Assembly (NCBI GenBank): GCA_963841815.1 | Contig: CAWJEE010000027.1 | Coordinates: forward strand, 427,235-491,234 | Direction of reading: 5' to 3' | DNA length: 64,000 nucleotides | Source: JAOUJD01 sp963841815 | Lineage (GTDB): Bacteria; Pseudomonadota; Gammaproteobacteria; Burkholderiales; Burkholderiaceae_F | In this document: piece after piece, positions 1-8,155 of the stretch | Position numbering within the stretch: the first letter of the stretch is position 1 | How the letters are laid out: every line of letters begins with the position of its first letter | Translations under genes and position numbers: made by a program | Notes under the pieces: generated by a model | What the model saw: only the letters and a program-made list of their open reading frames with translations | What the model was told of the DNA's origin: nothing | The model's database searches: none

Positions 1-2
1 GG

Positions 3-639
3 CGCTGCGAGCAACTGGGCGCGTTCAGGGACATCGACCAGCAGCAGACACCGGTGCTGAACGCGCTGTTCTCGAAGAAGGAACCGAAGGCCGGGCCGCT
101 CGGCACGATGAGCTGGACGGTCGACATCTCCAACGCCAACACCGGCGACGACTTCGTCCTCGGCGTGAAGGAGCTGCACCTGCCCGACGGCAGCCGCCGG
201 CCGTACTCGATCTGGCTGTCGGGCGAGTATCCGAAGGTGCTCGACGGCCTGTGCAAGCTGATCTCGCTCGACATGCGCGTCGTCGACGCCAACTGGATCG
301 GCCTGAAGCTGCGCAAGCTGCTGAACTTCGGCGAGCAGAACGGCGAGTTCTGGGCGCCGGTGCCGGGCGAGGACCGCTCGTCGCTGTACCCGAGCACCGT
401 GGCCTACATCGCGACGCTGCTGCTGCACCGCTACAAGGTGCTCGGCATTCTCGATGACGACGGCCGCGCCGATCCAGTCCGCCGGCATCCTCGCGCTTCC
501 GGATGCCGTGAAAGTCATCGAGCACGAGACGGCACCGGTGAAGGGCAAGGTGTGCCCGAGCTGCGGCGCCGCCGCGATGATCAAGCGCGACGGCTGCGAG
601 TTCTGTACGGCGTGCGGGCACACGGGGCAGTGCAGCTGA
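3..639 (+). CDS. nrdJ: Adenosylcobalamin-dependent ribonucleotide reductase, C-terminal part (frameshifted)
   Basis: The gene runs in from the left edge, so only the C-terminal about 210 residues are present. The product makes deoxyribonucleotides from ribonucleotides in the cytosol using vitamin B12. What is seen is a TSCPD-type segment (LHLPDGSRRPYSIWLSGEYP region), followed by the HRYKVLGIL stretch and a Cys-rich tail with CPSCG and CTACGHTGQC, the redox/zinc tail usual in class II enzymes. The reading frame shifts near 450-475: the first part reads in the frame of position 3 and the Cys tail in the next frame. Removing one G in the GGCCGCGCC stretch would join the two, so I read this as an error and not a separate gene. 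It could instead be the NrdJb subunit of a split enzyme; the left part is needed to decide. Confidence 0.82.
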
Positions 640-645
640 CGCGCT

Positions 646-663
646 GAACGGGTCTGCCCGTTC
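646..663 (+). terminator. Hairpin after nrdJ, possible terminator
   Basis: GAACGGG and CCCGTTC form a perfect 7-bp stem around the loop TCTG, seven bases after the nrdJ stop. No T-run follows, so an intrinsic terminator is only possible. The rest of 664-820 shows a second imperfect stem (668-699) and no gene; it is the leader of the SMR gene. Confidence 0.3.
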
Positions 664-820
664 AAGGAGGCACCGGGAGGTACGTACCGGCCTCTCTTCC
701 GTTGCCCGACGGCAGTGAGCTCGTCGTCACCAAAGCCGGCCGAGCGCCAGGTGGCAGGTCTGCGCACCTGACGCTTGCCGGCGAGCCCGACGTCCGTTCA
801 CGACCGCCAGGAGTTCGGCC

Positions 821-1155
821 ATGCAGCAGTGGATCTATCTCGGAGTAGCGATCGTCAGCGAGGTGATCGGCACGTCGGCCCTCAACGCGTCGGCAGGATT
901 CTCGCGTCTCTGGCCTTCGCTGGTCGTCGTCGCGGGGTACGCGGTGGCCTTCATTGCCTGTCGCTGGCCTTGAAGTCCATTCCGGTCGGTATTGCCTACG
1001 CGATCTGGTCCGGCGTGGGCGTCGCGCTCATCGCCCTCGTGGGATGGGCGATCTTCGGACAGGCCCTGGACGCGCCCGCGATCATCGGCATCGCGCTGAT
1101 TGTTGCCGGCGTCATCGTGCTCAACGTGTTCTCGCGCACGAGCGTTCACGCGTAG
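821..1155 (+). CDS. Small multidrug resistance (SMR/EmrE-like) efflux protein (frameshifted)
   Basis: About 110 residues and four membrane segments, the usual size of SMR proton/cation antiporters of the inner membrane. It aligns along its length with EmrE: MQQWIYLGVAIVSEVIGTSA holds the essential membrane Glu at position 14, GFSRLWPS follows, and the second half has IPVGIAYAIWSGVG and LDAPAIIGIALIVAGV. The frame breaks near 955, where GCCTTCATTGCC reads as though one T has been lost (AFYCLSLALKSIPVG is expected); the second half continues one frame earlier. The start at 821 is chosen because it gives the conserved N-terminus and follows GGAG at a suitable distance. Likely substrates are lipophilic or quaternary cations. 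The guanidinium-exporter branch cannot be ruled out, but the sequence is closer to EmrE. Confidence 0.85.
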
Positions 1156-1274
1156 CGGCGCAGCGCAGGCAACAACCGCGCGCAATGCTCGCCCCCGCTC
1201 ACTTCGCGGCGCCACGCGCTGCTCAGCGCGATCGCACCGGGCGTTTTCCCTAGGTCTCACGAGGGGGAATCGCA

Positions 1275-1303
1275 TTGACAGGGCCGTCTTACGCTGGTGC
1301 AAT
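1275..1303 (+). promoter_or_regulatory. Sigma-70 promoter of the terC leader
   Basis: TTGACA at 1275-1280, a 17-base spacer, and TGCAAT at 1298-1303 (4 of 6 matches to TATAAT). The start of transcription would fall near 1310, just before the riboswitch-like element, which supports both calls. Confidence 0.6.
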
Positions 1304-1315
1304 GCGCCCCGCTTC

Positions 1316-1446
1316 GGATGGGGAGTAGCTTCCCGGTGCGGCTCGCGAGCCGCGACCATTGCGATGTCGTCAATACGGCGGATCTGGTGCAGCAACCGCC
1401 CGGCATCGCGGATCAGGACTTCACGCCTGGTCTAGCCAGACCACTC
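1316..1446 (+). promoter_or_regulatory. yybP-ykoY-type manganese riboswitch upstream of terC
   Basis: The leader holds GGGGAGTAGC at 1320-1329 and GTCGTCAATACG at 1366-1377, which match the two conserved internal-loop blocks of the yybP-ykoY family. It closes with a GCCAGACC motif at 1435-1442, as usual at the 3' side. The family senses Mn2+ and very often precedes TerC/Alx-type genes, which is the case here (terC starts at 1508). I judge this by eye; a covariance-model search (Rfam yybP-ykoY) is the decisive test. Confidence 0.72.
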
Positions 1447-1507
1447 CAGCGCTTTCACAATCGACCGCGGGCGCGCCAGCGCGGGATCACCATTCGAAAG
1501 CGCGTTC

Positions 1508-2518
1508 ATGGAATCCATCGGCAGTCCCCTGATGTGGTCGCTGTTTGCGGCCTTCGTCGTCGTCGCGCTGCTCGTCGACTTCTTCGCGATGAGCAAACAG
1601 GGCGCGCACCGCGTCTCGATCAAGGAGGCCGCGGTCTGGTCACTGGTGTGGGTGGCGGTTTCCTTCGCCTTCCTCGGGTGGCTCTGGTGGTACCTCGACG
1701 CCAACGCGTCGCGCGAGATCGCCAACACCAAGGCGCTCGAGTTCCTGACCGGCTACCTGGTCGAGAAGGCCCTCGCGGTCGACAACATCTTCGTGTTCCT
1801 GATGGTGTTCACGTACTTCGCCGTGCCGCCCGAGTTCCAGAAGCGCGTGCTGATGATCGGCATCCTCGGCGCGCTCGTGCTGCGCGCCGGCATGATCCTG
1901 GTCGGCGCCTGGCTGATCCAGCAGTTCGACTGGATCCTGTACATCTTCGGCGCGTTCCTCGTGTTCACCGGCGTGAAGATGTGGTGGGCGGCCGGCCAGG
2001 AACCAGACCTCGAAGCCAATCCGGCCCTGAAGTGGGTACGCGGACACTTCCGCATTTCGCCGAGCTATGACGGCGAGCGCTTCACCACGGTGATCAACGG
2101 CGTGCGGCACTTCACCCCGTTGTTCGTGGTCATCGCGCTGATCGGCATCGTCGACATCATCTTCGCCGTCGACTCGATTCCGGCGATCTTCGCGATCACC
2201 ACCGACCCGTTCATCGTGCTGACCTCCAACGTGTTCGCCATCCTCGGCCTGCGCGCGATGTACTTCCTTCTCGCCGGGATGCACGAGCGCTTCCACCTGC
2301 TGTCGTACGGCCTGGCGATCGTGCTGGTGTTCATCGGCGCCAAGATGCTGCTGCTCGACGTCTACAAGATCCCGGTGGCGTGGTCCCTCGGCGTCACGGT
2401 CGTCGTGCTGGCGGTCACGATGCTGCTGTCGCTGAAGATCCCGCCGAAGGCGGGCGCTGGCGCGGGGGCGTATCCATTCGCAAGCAGGAAGCGGCACGCG
2501 GACGGCGAAGGTCGCTGA
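1508..2518 (+). CDS. TerC/Alx-family integral membrane protein
   Basis: A 336-residue polytopic inner membrane protein of the TerC family. Visible family features are DFFAMSKQ in the first segments, EKALAVDNIFVFLM, and VDIIFAVDSIPAIFAIT with the conserved acidic residues inside membrane helices, then SNVFAILGLRAMYFLLAGM. Members such as E. coli Alx and MntP-neighbouring TerC proteins are linked to Mn2+ export or metal loading; this is known of the family and not shown here. The Mn-type riboswitch in its leader supports a manganese role. The tail after about residue 315 is Gly/Ala/Lys-rich and poorly conserved. The ATG at 1508 is the first in frame after the riboswitch; the ribosome binding site is weak. 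Confidence 0.88.
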   Translation: MESIGSPLMWSLFAAFVVVALLVDFFAMSKQGAHRVSIKEAAVWSLVWVAVSFAFLGWLWWYLDANASREIANTKALEFLTGYLVEKALAVDNIFVFLMVFTYFAVPPEFQKRVLMIGILGALVLRAGMILVGAWLIQQFDWILYIFGAFLVFTGVKMWWAAGQEPDLEANPALKWVRGHFRISPSYDGERFTTVINGVRHFTPLFVVIALIGIVDIIFAVDSIPAIFAITTDPFIVLTSNVFAILGLRAMYFLLAGMHERFHLLSYGLAIVLVFIGAKMLLLDVYKIPVAWSLGVTVVVLAVTMLLSLKIPPKAGAGAGAYPFASRKRHADGEGR

Positions 2519-2546
2519 AGCGCGCCTTGGCCATCTGCATCGTTTT

Positions 2547-2582
2547 GGACGGCGGTGGCGCGGCGGCGGCCTTCGGCGGCGG
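2547..2582 (-). repeat. Inverted partial copy of the GC-rich repeat
   Basis: On the minus strand this 36-base stretch matches the end of the two direct copies (CCGCCGAAGGCCGCCGCCGC and flanks). With the copy ending at 2876 it could fold into a long stem. Confidence 0.65.
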
Positions 2583-2669
2583 CGAGCAGCGGAAGCTGGA
2601 GGTCGGCGCGCAGCGCCTCGTTTCTGACTCGCTGCGGCATGTTTGAGCGGCGCGCGCGCAGCGCGCAAA

Positions 2670-2764
2670 GCGAGTTCCGCGGCGCGACCTCCGGCTGAGC
2701 AGCGCAGCGGAGTCGGCGCAGCCGACCGCCGTCGCAGGCCGCCGCTGCGCCACCGCCGTCCCGA
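2670..2764 (+). repeat. GC-rich direct repeat, copy A
   Basis: About 95 bases beginning GCGAGTTCCGCGGCGCGACC. It is nearly identical to copy B, with scattered substitutions. Both contain CTCCGGCTGAGCAGCGC and GGAGTCGG followed by GCCGACCGCCG. Confidence 0.75.
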
Positions 2765-2781
2765 AGCGCGAGGTGCACGCG

Positions 2782-2876
2782 GCGAGTCCCGCGGCGCGAC
2801 CTCCGGCTGAGCAGCGCGGCGGAGTCGGTAAAGCCGACCGCCGCCGAAGGCCGCCGCCGCGCCACCGCCGCCCCAA
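2782..2876 (+). repeat. GC-rich direct repeat, copy B
   Basis: Second tandem copy, beginning GCGAGTCCCGCGGCGCGACC, 112 bases after copy A. GGAGTCGG and CCGACCGCC inside each unit form a short internal hairpin. Confidence 0.75.
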
Positions 2877-2904
2877 GCCCCCCGGGGCTCGGGCCTGACA
2901 CTCG

Positions 2905-4044
2905 CTAACGCCGCTCGATCCAGTACAGCGCGCTCATCGCCAGCGCCAGTACCACCAGGCTCGGCAGCGCCGCCACGAAGATCGGAGGCCAGGTGTTCAG
3001 CATTCCCAAGTGCGCGAACAGTTTGTTCAGCCCGTAGAAGCCCACCCCGATCATCACGCCGGTGAAGATCTTCAGGCTCAGCCCGCCCGCGCGCACGTGC
3101 AGGTAGGCGAACGGCAGCGCAAGCGCCATCATCACCAGCACCGCCCAAGGGTAGAAGAGCTTGCTCCAGAAGGCGATCTCGTAGACCTCGGTCTGCTGGC
3201 GGTTCTCGGCCAGGTGGTGGATGTACTGCGCGAGGTCCAGGCCGGCCATGCGCTCGGGCTGCACCATCAGCACGCCGAAGATGTCGGGCCGCAGTTCCGA
3301 GCGCCACGCGCGCGTCTCGTCACGGATCACCTGCGTGCCCTCGCTCGTCCGCTCGGCCGCTCCCGAAGCGAGCTGCGGCAGACGCGTCTCGACGACTTTC
3401 GTCAGCGTCCATCCCGCGCCCTGCGCGTACGCGCCCGACTCCGCGGTCGTGATCGAGCGCAGGCGGTACTCGCCGTCGAACTCGAAGATCCGCCATCCCT
3501 GCGTCGTGCCGCCGTCGGGCGACACCTTCGCGACGTTGATGAAGCGGAAGGCCTCGACGCCGCCGCCCGGGTCCTTCAGGACATCGCGCACCCACACGCC
3601 GGAACGGAAGTCGCGCACGCTGATCTGCGAGCCGGTCGCCTTGAGCCTGACCCGCTGCGCCAGCTGCTCGGCCGGGGGCGACAGGAACTCGCCGAGGGCG
3701 TAGGTCAGCGCGACGAGGCCGAGGCCGATGATCAGGACGCTGTTCAGCAGCGCGCCGGTGCTCATGCCGGACACCCGCATGATGGTGAACTCGGAATTCG
3801 CGGCCAGCTTGGACAGGGCGTAGATGGTCCCGATCAGGGCGGCGATGGGCATCAGTTCGTAGGTGCGCGACGGCAGCGTAAGCGCGACGAATGCGAAAGC
3901 GTGGTGGAGCTGGAAGCCGCGCCGCCCGATCTCGTCGAGCTGCTGGACCATGTCGAAGAACATGAAGAGCGAGAGCAGCGCGAAGAGCACGAACACCGTG
4001 GCCACCACGATCTCGCGCCAGAGGTAACGCCGCAGCGTCCTCAC
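2905..4044 (-). CDS. lptG: LPS export system permease LptG
   Basis: The 379-residue inner membrane permease pairs with LptF and the ATPase LptB to lift lipopolysaccharide out of the inner membrane towards LptC/LptA. The sequence shows YjgP/YjgQ-family features: RYLWREIVVATVFVLFALLSLFMFFD as helix 1, helices near residues 50-125, a periplasmic beta-jellyroll-like domain, and three C-terminal helices. The start is the GTG at 4044, giving VRTLRRYLWRE; the upstream extension lacks family similarity. This GTG overlaps the lptF stop (GTGA), so the two are translationally coupled. The pair is read away from pepA. Confidence 0.93.
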   Translation of the reverse strand: MRTLRRYLWREIVVATVFVLFALLSLFMFFDMVQQLDEIGRRGFQLHHAFAFVALTLPSRTYELMPIAALIGTIYALSKLAANSEFTIMRVSGMSTGALLNSVLIIGLGLVALTYALGEFLSPPAEQLAQRVRLKATGSQISVRDFRSGVWVRDVLKDPGGGVEAFRFINVAKVSPDGGTTQGWRIFEFDGEYRLRSITTAESGAYAQGAGWTLTKVVETRLPQLASGAAERTSEGTQVIRDETRAWRSELRPDIFGVLMVQPERMAGLDLAQYIHHLAENRQQTEVYEIAFWSKLFYPWAVLVMMALALPFAYLHVRAGGLSLKIFTGVMIGVGFYGLNKLFAHLGMLNTWPPIFVAALPSLVVLALAMSALYWIERR

Positions 4045-5153
4045 TTCGCGGCCTCCCTGCGCCTGCGGAAGTACCGGAGCGGGCTCCAGCCGTGCAGGGA
4101 CAGCCGGCGCGCGAACAGGATGACGATCAAGGCGAGCACCGCGCCGTGCACCACCCACACGCCGATGCCGAAGCTCAGGCGCTCCTGCTGCACGTACGCC
4201 TGCACCGTGTTGAGCACGTTGACGTACACCGCGAAGGCCAGCACGGCGATGATCAGGTTGATCGATCGGCCGACGCGGGGGTTCGTGTACGACAGCGGAA
4301 TGGCGAGCAGCGTGACGAGCAGCGCCATCACCGGGGAACCGATGCGCCAGAGGATCTCGCCCAGGTTGGTCGCGGTCGGCTGCGTGATCAGATCGAACGT
4401 CGGCAGCGCCCTCGCGCCCCGCTCCCCGATGGGACGGTCGGGCCGGCTCTCGATGCGGATCGAATAGCGGTCGAACTCCAGGGTCCGGTACTGGAACTGG
4501 CCAGGAGTGCCCTCGTAGCGCCGGCCCTTCTTCAGCACGATGTAGCGGTCGCCGTTGGGCGCGACCTCGATGATCCCGTTCTCCGCCACGACCAGGGTCT
4601 CGCGCCCGTGGCTCCTGGAACTGACGAACACGTTCCTCACCTCGCCGCCGTCGAAATCGACGGATTCGACGAAGAACACGCGCTCCGCTGCGCCGCCCGA
4701 TTCGATGAAGCGGCCCGGCGCGACCCGGCTGACGTCGTCACGCTGCGCAAAGCGCGTGCGGGCATCCGCGATCTGCGCCTGCGACCACGGCGAGACGAAG
4801 AACGCGAGCAGACCGATCGCGACCACGATTGGCCACGCGAAGCGCAGCACCGGTCCGACCCACGCCAGCAGGCTCTGCCCGGCAGCGAACCACACGACCA
4901 TCTCGGAGTCCCGGTACGCGCGCGACAGCGTCATCAGCACCGCGACGAACAGCGTCAGCGTCAGGATGACCGGCAGCCACGTGAGCGCGGTCAGCGCGAC
5001 GAGCTGCAACACCGCCTGGTTGTCGACGCGGCCGCCTGCCGCCTGGCCGAGGATGCGCACCAGGCCGACCGAGAAGAGGATCGAGAACAGCACGGTGAAC
5101 ACGGCGCTCGCCGTGCTCGTGAGTTCCGCGATGATGGAGCGACGGAAGATCAT
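4041..5153 (-). CDS. lptF: LPS export system permease LptF
   Basis: A 370-residue YjgP/YjgQ-family permease that forms the LptB2FG exporter with the next gene. It starts MIFRRSIIAELTSTASAVFT, a typical LptF N-terminus, and has six membrane helices in two groups of three around a periplasmic domain (about residues 130-260). Helices near 55-120 and 275-350 are clear. The 3' end overlaps lptG by four bases. The start lies about 195 bases from pepA in the opposite direction, so the two operons share a divergent control region. Confidence 0.93.
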   Translation of the reverse strand: MIFRRSIIAELTSTASAVFTVLFSILFSVGLVRILGQAAGGRVDNQAVLQLVALTALTWLPVILTLTLFVAVLMTLSRAYRDSEMVVWFAAGQSLLAWVGPVLRFAWPIVVAIGLLAFFVSPWSQAQIADARTRFAQRDDVSRVAPGRFIESGGAAERVFFVESVDFDGGEVRNVFVSSRSHGRETLVVAENGIIEVAPNGDRYIVLKKGRRYEGTPGQFQYRTLEFDRYSIRIESRPDRPIGERGARALPTFDLITQPTATNLGEILWRIGSPVMALLVTLLAIPLSYTNPRVGRSINLIIAVLAFAVYVNVLNTVQAYVQQERLSFGIGVWVVHGAVLALIVILFARRLSLHGWSPLRYFRRRREAAK

Positions 5154-5207
5154 CCGCCGGCCAGCGCGATGCCGGGGGAAACCGGCAGGGAAAGGCAGGC
5201 CGCGCTA

Positions 5208-5213
5208 TATACT
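5208..5213 (+). promoter_or_regulatory. Possible -10 element for pepA
   Basis: TATACT (5 of 6 matches to TATAAT) sits in an AT-rich pocket within the otherwise GC-rich lptF-pepA spacer. No good -35 is seen at the right distance. The same pocket read on the minus strand could serve lptF. Confidence 0.35.
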
Positions 5214-5348
5214 TCGCGGCGGCTCGCGGAGCCGTGCACGGACGCCAGGAGCAACAGACGAGAGTGGCCCTCACGCCGCGCATTCCTTGAACGCCTCGCC
5301 GATGGGACGGAAGCACGCATCGCGCGACTTTTCAGAGGGAAATCCTCG

Positions 5349-6830
5349 ATGGAATTTAGCACAAAGGTCGGTCGCCCAGAGACCGTGAAGGCCGATGCCG
5401 TCGTCGTCGGCGTGCATGCCGAAGGCGAGCTGACCGCGACCGCGAAGGCGCTCGACACCGTTGCCGGCGGCGCGCTGAAGGCCGCCGTGAAAAGCGGCGA
5501 CATGACCGGCAAGCGCGGCACGCAGTTGCTGCTGCGTGGCCTCAAAGGCGTGGCCGCGCCGCGCGTGCTGCTGGTCGGCCTCGGCGGCAAGGACGACTTC
5601 AACGAGAAGGCTTATGCCGACGCGGTGCGCGCGAGCGTGAAGGCGTTCGGGACTGCCGTGAAGGACGTTGCGCTGGCCGCGACCGACTGGCAAGTGAAGA
5701 GCCGCGACGTCGAATGGCAGGCACGCACGCTGGCGATCGCGGCGCGCGAGACCGCGTTCCGCAGCGACGAACTGAAGAGCAAGCGCGAGCCCGACGGCAA
5801 CGGCGTCGACCACGTCGGCCTGCTGCTGGGCGGCCGCGACGCGGCGGCGGAGCGCGGGCTGCACCACGGCACCGCGATCGCCAACGGCATGGAAGTCACG
5901 AAGCGGCTCGGCAACCTGCCGCCGAACATCTGCACGCCAACCTACCTCGGCGAGCAGGCGCGCAAGATCGCGCGCCAGTGGAAACTCGGCGTCGAGGTGC
6001 TCGAGACCAAGCAGCTCGAGGCGCTGAAGATGGGGTCCTTCCTCGCGGTCGCCAAAGGCTCGGCGCAGCCCCCGCGGCTCATCGTCATGAAGTACAACGG
6101 GGCCGGCGCCAAGGCGGCGCCGGTCGTGCTCGTCGGCAAGGGCATCACGTTCGATTCCGGCGGCATCTCGCTGAAGCCCGGCGCGGCGATGGACGAGATG
6201 AAGTACGACATGTGCGGCGCCGCCAGCGTCCTCGGCACGATGCGCGCGCTCGCGGAGCTCAAGCCGAAGCTCAACGTCGTCGGCGTCGTCGCCGCGTGCG
6301 AGAACATGCCGGCGGGCAACGCGACCAAGCCGGGCGACATCGTGACGTCGATGTCCGGCCAGACGATCGAGATCCTGAACACCGACGCCGAAGGCCGTCT
6401 GATCCTGTGCGACGCCCTCACCTACGCCGAGCGCTTCAAGCCCGCCGTGGTGGTCGACATGGCCACCTTGACCGGCGCCTGCGTCGTGGCGCTCGGCAAC
6501 GTGAACTCGGGCCTGTTCTCGAACAACGATGACCTCGCCGGAGAACTGCTGGCGGCGAGCAAGGCCGCGGGCGACGCCGCGTGGCGCATGCCGCTCGACG
6601 AGGACTACCAGGAACAGCTCAAGTCGAACTTCGCAGACATGGCGAACATCGGCACGCCGGGCAACGCCGGCGCCGTGACCGCCGCCTGCTTCCTGTCGCG
6701 CTTCACGAAGAACTACCCGTGGGCGCACATCGACATCGCCGGCACGGCGTGGAAGGGCGGCGCCGCGAAGGGCGCCACCGGCCGTCCCGTGCCGCTGCTG
6801 ACGCAGTTCCTGATCAACCGGGCGGGCTGA
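5349..6830 (+). CDS. pepA: Leucyl aminopeptidase (M17)
   Basis: A 493-residue cytosolic zinc/manganese aminopeptidase that removes N-terminal residues, especially leucine, during peptide turnover; in some bacteria it also binds DNA. The C-terminal catalytic domain has GKGITFDSGGISLKP, DMCGAASVLG and the M17 signature NTDAEGRLIL, which carry the metal and substrate ligands; the N-terminal domain is the usual variable part. The ATG at 5349 has AGAGG eight to twelve bases upstream and gives the family N-terminus MEFSTKVG. An in-frame upstream extension exists but is high-GC noise. The gene heads a run with holC, a DUF2486-like gene and valS, a known betaproteobacterial order. Confidence 0.95.
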   Translation: MEFSTKVGRPETVKADAVVVGVHAEGELTATAKALDTVAGGALKAAVKSGDMTGKRGTQLLLRGLKGVAAPRVLLVGLGGKDDFNEKAYADAVRASVKAFGTAVKDVALAATDWQVKSRDVEWQARTLAIAARETAFRSDELKSKREPDGNGVDHVGLLLGGRDAAAERGLHHGTAIANGMEVTKRLGNLPPNICTPTYLGEQARKIARQWKLGVEVLETKQLEALKMGSFLAVAKGSAQPPRLIVMKYNGAGAKAAPVVLVGKGITFDSGGISLKPGAAMDEMKYDMCGAASVLGTMRALAELKPKLNVVGVVAACENMPAGNATKPGDIVTSMSGQTIEILNTDAEGRLILCDALTYAERFKPAVVVDMATLTGACVVALGNVNSGLFSNNDDLAGELLAASKAAGDAAWRMPLDEDYQEQLKSNFADMANIGTPGNAGAVTAACFLSRFTKNYPWAHIDIAGTAWKGGAAKGATGRPVPLLTQFLINRAG

Positions 6831-6838
6831 GCGCCGGC

Positions 6839-7270
6839 GTGACGCGCATCGACTTTCACTTCAACGTCGACCACCGCGTCCACTATGCGTGCCGCGTGAC
6901 GCGAAAGGCGCGCACGGCCGGCAAACGGATCGTCGTCTACGCGCGCAATGCCGAGCGGCTCGCGCAGTACGACTCCACGCTCTGGACTTTCTCCGCGCTC
7001 GACTTCGTGCCGCACGTGTACGTGAACTCGCCGCTGGCGGCGGCCACGCCGGTCCTGCTTGCTCTCGACCATGAAGCGGCGCCGGCGAGCGACGTGCTGT
7101 TGACGCTGGATGACGACGCGCCGCCGGACTTCCCGTCGCTCTTCGGACGCTACGAACGCGTGATCGAGGTGGTGTCGCGCGACGAGGCCGACCGGGCACG
7201 CGCGCGCTCCCGCTTCAAGGCGTACAAGGACCACGGTTTCAAGCCGGTCGCGCACGAAGGGCAGCCGTGA
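6839..7270 (+). CDS. holC: DNA polymerase III chi subunit
   Basis: 143 residues, starting VTRIDFHFNV. Chi binds the clamp-loader psi subunit and SSB. The family pattern is visible: DFHFNVDHRVHYACRVTRKA, then GKRIVVYARNAERLAQYDSTLWTF (the Walker-like fold strand with the conserved LW), and FVPHVYVNSP. The GTG start at 6839 lies eight bases after the pepA stop; no better start exists. Its TGA overlaps the GTG of the next gene. Confidence 0.9.
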   Translation: MTRIDFHFNVDHRVHYACRVTRKARTAGKRIVVYARNAERLAQYDSTLWTFSALDFVPHVYVNSPLAAATPVLLALDHEAAPASDVLLTLDDDAPPDFPSLFGRYERVIEVVSRDEADRARARSRFKAYKDHGFKPVAHEGQP

Positions 7271-8061
7271 GCAGCGGCCGGAGGATCACCGACCTCGAGC
7301 GGCTGACCCGTCCGGGCGGGATAGTGCTGCCCGACGACGAGGCGATCCCGGTGCTGACCGAGCGGCTCGTGCTGCCGTCGCTGGAACTCGACACCTCGTT
7401 GCCGGAGCTGGCCGCAGCGGTGACAGTCGCGCCGGATGCGGCCGTGACAGAAGCTGCCGCCGCGGACACGGTTACGGCCGAGGCGACGGCACCGGATGAC
7501 GCGGTCGCGATCACCGCCTTTCCGATGCCGACCCCCGCTCCCGCTGCCGCTCCCGTCGACGTCGACATCGACGTCGAGGCGATGCTGCCGCCGACCGCCA
7601 CGCCGTTCGTGGCGATGAAGCCTCCGGCGACGGCCTCGCGCGAAGCGGCGTTCGAGCCCGAGATGGCCATCGAGGCCGAGGTGATCGTCGAGCCCGAGCC
7701 GATCATCGAGCGCGAGCCGGTCTTCGAGCCCGAGCCAGTCTTCGAGCCCGAAGCCGAGCTCGAGCCCGAGGCGATGGCCACGCCCACGGCCACAATCGCT
7801 CCCGAGGCGATCGTCGCCCCCGAGGTGACGATCGACTGGGCCGAAGTCGAGGCGCGCGCGCGCGACGCGCTGCTGCGCGAACTCCAACCGCGGCTCGCTT
7901 CCGAACTCGATCGCCAGTTGCGCGAACGACTGCAGCCGACGCTCGTGCGGATGCTGCTCGCGACCGTCACCGAACTGCGGCCATCGATCGAGGCCGCGGT
8001 CCGCGAGTCGGTAACGCGCGTCGTCGCCGCCGAAGTCGCGCGCCAGCGCTCCCGCGATTAG
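7267..8061 (+). CDS. DUF2486-like acidic protein between holC and valS
   Basis: 264 residues starting at a GTG that overlaps the holC stop. The N-terminus (ITDLERLTRPGG, DDEAIPVLTERLVLP) has the IPVLTE motif I associate with DUF2486 proteins found at this spot in Burkholderia. The middle (about 40-200) is low complexity, rich in Ala, Pro and Glu with repeated EPE/FEPEP units, so probably unfolded. The last about 75 residues (from IDWAEVEARARDALL) are a predicted amphipathic helix rich in Arg, Leu and Glu. No catalytic motif is seen and the function is unknown. Translational coupling to holC suggests co-expression only. Confidence 0.75.
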   Translation: MSSGRRITDLERLTRPGGIVLPDDEAIPVLTERLVLPSLELDTSLPELAAAVTVAPDAAVTEAAAADTVTAEATAPDDAVAITAFPMPTPAPAAAPVDVDIDVEAMLPPTATPFVAMKPPATASREAAFEPEMAIEAEVIVEPEPIIEREPVFEPEPVFEPEAELEPEAMATPTATIAPEAIVAPEVTIDWAEVEARARDALLRELQPRLASELDRQLRERLQPTLVRMLLATVTELRPSIEAAVRESVTRVVAAEVARQRSRD

Positions 8062-8095
8062 GGCCTGTTAACGCTTGGCTCGCGCAGCGCCGGGT
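8061..8095 (+). repeat. Intergenic repeat, copy 1
   Basis: GGGCCTGTTAACGCTTGGCT and the following bases to GGGTC recur almost unchanged at 25879-25915. This copy overlaps the end of the DUF2486-like gene by one base and runs into a hairpin (GGGTCC-GGCA-GGACCC at 8092-8107). Confidence 0.6.
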
Positions 8096-8114
8096 CCGGC
8101 AGGACCCGTCCCCT

Positions 8115-8120
8115 TAGAAT
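8115..8120 (+). promoter_or_regulatory. Likely -10 element of valS
   Basis: TAGAAT (5 of 6) followed by TGCGG, a common form in betaproteobacterial promoters. It puts the start of transcription near 8127 and leaves a leader of about 30 bases before valS. The -35 is not clear. Confidence 0.45.
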
Positions 8121-8155
8121 TGCGGTTTCTCCACGCCGCCTTCGGCGCTTCCTTC

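Larger units (their letters stand above)
2519..2904. other. Gene-free, repeat-rich spacer between terC and lptG
   Basis: No plausible gene. The convergent spacer between the terC and lptG stops is filled with very GC-rich repeats, listed separately, and CG-alternating runs. It could terminate transcription from both sides by forming long hairpins. Confidence 0.7.

Noticed and set aside
664..820. Guanidine (mini-ykkC) riboswitch before the SMR gene
   Set aside because: Hairpins are present, but I cannot find two stem-loops with ACGR loops; the protein is also closer to EmrE than to guanidinium exporters.
1640..3307. Long antisense open frames, here and opposite valS, pepA, alaS, glnS and dppA
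   Set aside because: They are by-products of high GC and codon bias, rich in Arg/Ala/Gly, with no family-like motif or ribosome binding site.
8075..8155. Earlier start for valS
   Set aside because: The extension covers the promoter-like TAGAAT and the hairpin and is not similar to ValS.
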